DNA of 64,000 nucleotides, taken from positions 19,537,346 to 19,601,345 of the forward strand of contig NC_043748.1 of the NCBI RefSeq assembly GCF_902148845.1, in the 5' to 3' direction. The stretch is from Salarias fasciatus. Taxonomy: Eukaryota > Chordata > Actinopteri > Blenniiformes > Blenniidae. A program made the position numbers and the translations under genes. Below the pieces are notes generated by a model. It was given only the letters and a program-made list of their open reading frames with translations. It did not search any database and had not been told where the DNA came from. Shown here in pieces: positions 60,802-64,000 of this stretch (its first letter is position 1; each line of letters begins with the position of its first letter).

Positions 60802-61277
60802 TGTCAGCTCTGTGACTGACACTGCAGACTCACTCATGCTCTGATTATGTTGGTTCTTAAAACAGACTTTTCACCTTTTCTCCCTCAGAAACATGAGCAA
60901 TGCTAACAGCTGTAAAAAAAGCCTGGTGGGAAGTTCAGAACATGGAAAAAAATGTTGACTTAAACATAATGAATGTCAGATGAGGTCCCACAGTTTTTAA
61001 ATGTGTCCATTTGTGTGACAGTTTGAGCAAAAAAACAAGCAGATGTTTGAGTTTATGAAAAGACTTTCAAAACAGATGTGTCAGAAAGGTTTCCCTTTCA
61101 TCAATTTTCTGCTTAAGCTGAACTCGTTCAGTGTCCGCCTGAACAAAGACAATGACAGCTGACAGTGAAACTCATGAAACAACCGTAACCAGCAGAGAAG
61201 GCCACAAACCAACAGACTGGTTCCAGGTCCACAATTTGGTCCAGAGGTCATAGGTTTCCCCGCACGGCGCTGTACAC

Positions 61278-61321
<44 letters not shown>
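61278..61321. repeat. (TG)n microsatellite
   Basis: About 22 TG units. Confidence 0.95.
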
Positions 61322-61324
<3 letters not shown>

Positions 61325-62144
61325 GTGTCTCACGAGTTTTTGTATGCATGTGCACATTATCTGAAAGTGACCGACAGAATGTTTCCAGTTTGTAACAGCG
61401 TAAAAGAAAAAAGAAGTAGCATGTGAAACCATGTTCTTCCACATGTCCGCTCCAACACGTGTGAGTCTGCATGTCCGCTCGAGCATGTCTGTTTCAACAT
61501 GCTTGTTTCAAAATGTCTGCTTCAACATGTGTTTCAACATGTCTGACTCAACACATCTGCTCCTGCATGTCTGTTCCTACTCAACGTGTCTGTGCCTACA
61601 TGTTCCCGGCTCCATGTCAGTTGGTGTTTCCCTCTGAATGGGGGCTCCGGCAGCAGCCTGAACCGTGTCATTACTGCTCCCCCCGGTTCCTGCTGCAGCC
61701 GCTCAGCCTCAGACTGCTTTCTAATAAGCAGGATGAAGAGCTACAGCCTGCAGAAATACCTGCAGACAAAAAACCATGGGTACCAGGCTGACGTGTGTGT
61801 GCATGACGGGCAGTTTCATGGTGACCTCTGGTGGTCAGAGTCACCATTTCAAACCCTGCTCCTGTATGTAAACATTGAAATATCACAAGTTAGTGTCCAA
61901 CATTCAACCTTTTGGCCACATTTTGGTCTCCAAACAAACAACTGCAGTGCACCGAAATGGTGGAGCCCGTTTCCACAGGACAGAGGATTCATCGAGGATG
62001 AGTTTCCCTCCCGGCTTGTGCTGAAGATGAACTGTGTGAAGATGTGACGAAGGGGAGTTTCAGTGTTTGTGCTGCTGGTTGGCTGCTTGTTTTTATTTTT
62101 TGACCTACTGTCCCTTTAAGTGAAGATATTACATCACTGACAAC

Positions 62145-62400
62145 ACCCCCCCCCTCCCGCACCCCTCCCCCCCCGTGATTGAGCGCGTGCCGCAGCATAG
62201 CGACACTCCCCCCAATCCTCGCTGCGCTCGTGCTGCCTTCATTACGGCCTCCGCTGCGGTGTGGGCGGGGCCTCCGCTGTCACTCACCCGCGGCTTTGTT
62301 GTGAGAGGAGCCGATCGAGTTTAGTCGAAAAGAGCCGAAGAGAGCCGAGTGGAAAATATATACATTTGTAGCGCGAGAAAAGAATAATAAAGTCAGTCAA
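62145..62400. promoter_or_regulatory. Small CpG-rich block with a minus-strand splice donor
   Basis: GC-rich segment in AT-rich surroundings. On the minus strand it contains CCGCGG|GTGAGTGAC, a near-consensus donor at about 62286, preceded by a repeated 'gagccga' leader. It could be an upstream non-coding exon (about 62287-62350) of a minus-strand transcript, perhaps the zinc-finger gene. Confidence 0.3.
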
Positions 62401-62779
62401 CCAGTCAGGCAGGCAGCGAGCCGGTCAGCAAGTGAACGAAGGAACAAGCAAATAAATAAATACATGTTTTTAACTGACATTTCAAAGTTTTTAATGGCCA
62501 CGTGACTTTCCATATGCAGGGACACGTGCACGTGTTTTCTGGGTCATTGTTTACTGATGTATAGAGGCTCTGAAAAAAAGGCTGAGAGGCTAAATGAAAA
62601 GTGATCAAAACAGTAAATATAGAAACGGAACTCAGCATGCAAACGTTGAATAAATAAATGTAATTTCCTCTTCTATTATTTATCTGCTTAGCCCTGCATA
62701 AATGAATCTTTTATGTTACTTATTTTCCCTGATCCTGTCATATTGACATTTTAAGTTCAGAGCTATTTATTCTTTGTTC

Positions 62780-62860
62780 TTTTCTGCGTGGAGGTATGCT
62801 ACAAGACTCTCCCTCTGGGATTAATAAAACATGTTGATTCTATTCTATTTTTCGATTGTA
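62780..62860 (+). mobile_element. LINE 3' tail fragment
   Basis: 'ctccctctgggattaataaa' followed by 'gattctattctat' is the widespread terminal sequence of fish non-LTR elements. Only the tail is recognisable. Confidence 0.4.
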
Positions 62861-63224
62861 GAGTATAAAAACATAATTTAAAAACATCTATATTAAGTGG
62901 GAAAAAAGGTTGTCAATTAGCTGAAGATTTCATCCCAAAGCTTGTGTTTTTAAACGTTTTTATGTATAGGAAACATTTGTAATTTGTTAAGTGAAACTAA
63001 ATGAATAGAATAAAAAAAGAATAAACTAAACGACAGAAAAATGAGGATTTTTTTCAGTCATAATCTAATAAAAAAAAAATTATGATGGGTTGAAATGTTG
63101 GCTTTTTCAAGTTCACACCAACAAATATCTCACAGTTTTTCAGGGACTGAATTTTGAATAATTATGTTTTTTCCAAGCTTAGGGTTATTAAGGCTGCACT
63201 TGCATTCTGTGTGGATTTTGCATG

Positions 63225-63281
<57 letters not shown>

Positions 63282-64000
63282 GGACTGTTCATCAGGTAAA
63301 ACCTGTTGGATCTGAACCTGAGCCTCTGAACTGGAGAAAGAGGTGAAGAGGATGGAAGAAAAGCAAAGTCCATTATTTGTATTCAAGGCATTTCAACATT
63401 TTTCAAAGAGGATGAGGATTATAAATCAAATTATTACAAAAAAAAAAAAAAAAAAAAAACAATCACTCACTTTGCTTAAGAGTTCTGATGCTGTCATTTC
63501 ATACTTCTTGGTTCTGGAAAATGTTTGATATTTACAGTCTCATTTCACTGAAAAGTGAACATGAAAATTCAATTTTCCTCCTCTTCCTGCTCTTCCTGAG
63601 AGGCTCTCCTGGGTCTGAGGATTCAACAGGGGTCAGCAGGAGGAGCAGAGGGGTCAGCAGGGTGACGTTAGTCCTCTCTCTCTCACCATTCAGATCCTGA
63701 TCAGTGCCGTCATGGATCTGAATGAGTCGCTGTTATCAATCACACATGACTGAAGGTGCAAAGTAACCTGTTACTTGGGAAACTTCCTGATAATAATACA
63801 GATGATCTCATTATTGCTCATTATTGTTAATCTGAAGTTCGACCACTGAGTGGGATGGCGCTCTGAGGTCTGGATATTATGAAGTTACGTCACTTAGGAG
63901 GAAGATGCTCTATAACTGGGACGTCAGGCGAAATTACAGAAGTTGGTGACTTCTTTGATGGAATTTTTGACCCATTTGACGTGGTTGAAACTGATTTTTG
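62861..64000. other. Right-edge intergenic sequence
   Basis: AT-rich, no coding sequence recognised. Contains a TG repeat (63225-63280) and an A-run of 20 at 63439-63459. Confidence 0.6.
63225..63280. repeat. (TG)n microsatellite
   Basis: About 27 TG units. Confidence 0.95.

Larger units (their letters stand above)
59933..62140. other. Upstream flank of the rightmost zinc-finger locus
   Basis: No exon supported. Holds the second duplication copy and a TG repeat at 61278-61321, then a stretch (61440-61620) with degenerate 'catgtctgtttcaacatg' copies that looks like an old minisatellite of about 25 bp. Confidence 0.5.

Overview
The window is nuclear DNA of a ray-finned (teleost) fish. The intron-containing genes have compact GT-AG introns. 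Their best matches in memory are vertebrate proteins, non-coding DNA is loaded with (CA)n/(CT)n microsatellites, and several fish-typical dispersed repeats occur (LINE 3' ends with a TTGAA tail, hAT-type MITEs, the 'catgcaaactcc' repeat). It is not bacterial or viral, and I found no CRISPR array, tRNA/rRNA gene, LTR element or endogenous virus. All assignments come from reading translations and splice sites; no search was run.

Layout, left to right: (1) 302-338 (-), a probable first coding exon of an unrecognised gene leaving the window; (2) 1536-4737 (+), ube2m (UBC12), the NEDD8 E2, six exons; (3) 6872-11338 (-), a RING/B-box/coiled-coil/SPRY TRIM E3 ligase, twelve coding exons; (4) 13827-16647 (-), utp18, a nucleolar WD40 protein of the small-subunit processome; (5) 18221-22869 (-), wipf2, a WASP-interacting proline-rich protein; (6) 24069-26625 (+), a ZWINT-like kinetochore protein head-to-head with wipf2; (7) 26.6-33.3 kb, a gene-poor stretch with MITEs and a degenerate minisatellite; (8) 33341-35737 (+), a type I keratin; (9) 39454-41165 (-), an eight-finger C2H2 protein with an acidic N-terminus; (10) 48873-52121 (-), a two-finger C2H2 protein, and 58994-59381 (-), an exon with a related helical N-terminal domain that is in splice phase with it. 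These may be one gene with a duplicated N-terminal domain or two tandem genes.

The genes do not form a pathway; they are ordinary vertebrate housekeeping, cytoskeletal and regulatory genes. Points most worth a second look: an in-frame alternative exon end or start in wipf2 that could give a form lacking the actin-binding WH2 motif; a C-terminal extension on the ZWINT-like protein; an extra intron splitting a normally invariant keratin exon; the phase-compatible paired helical exons of the rightmost zinc-finger locus; a 100-bp duplication near its promoter; and several minisatellites confined to introns or intergenic DNA. I did not find convincing evidence of a wholly new biological system.
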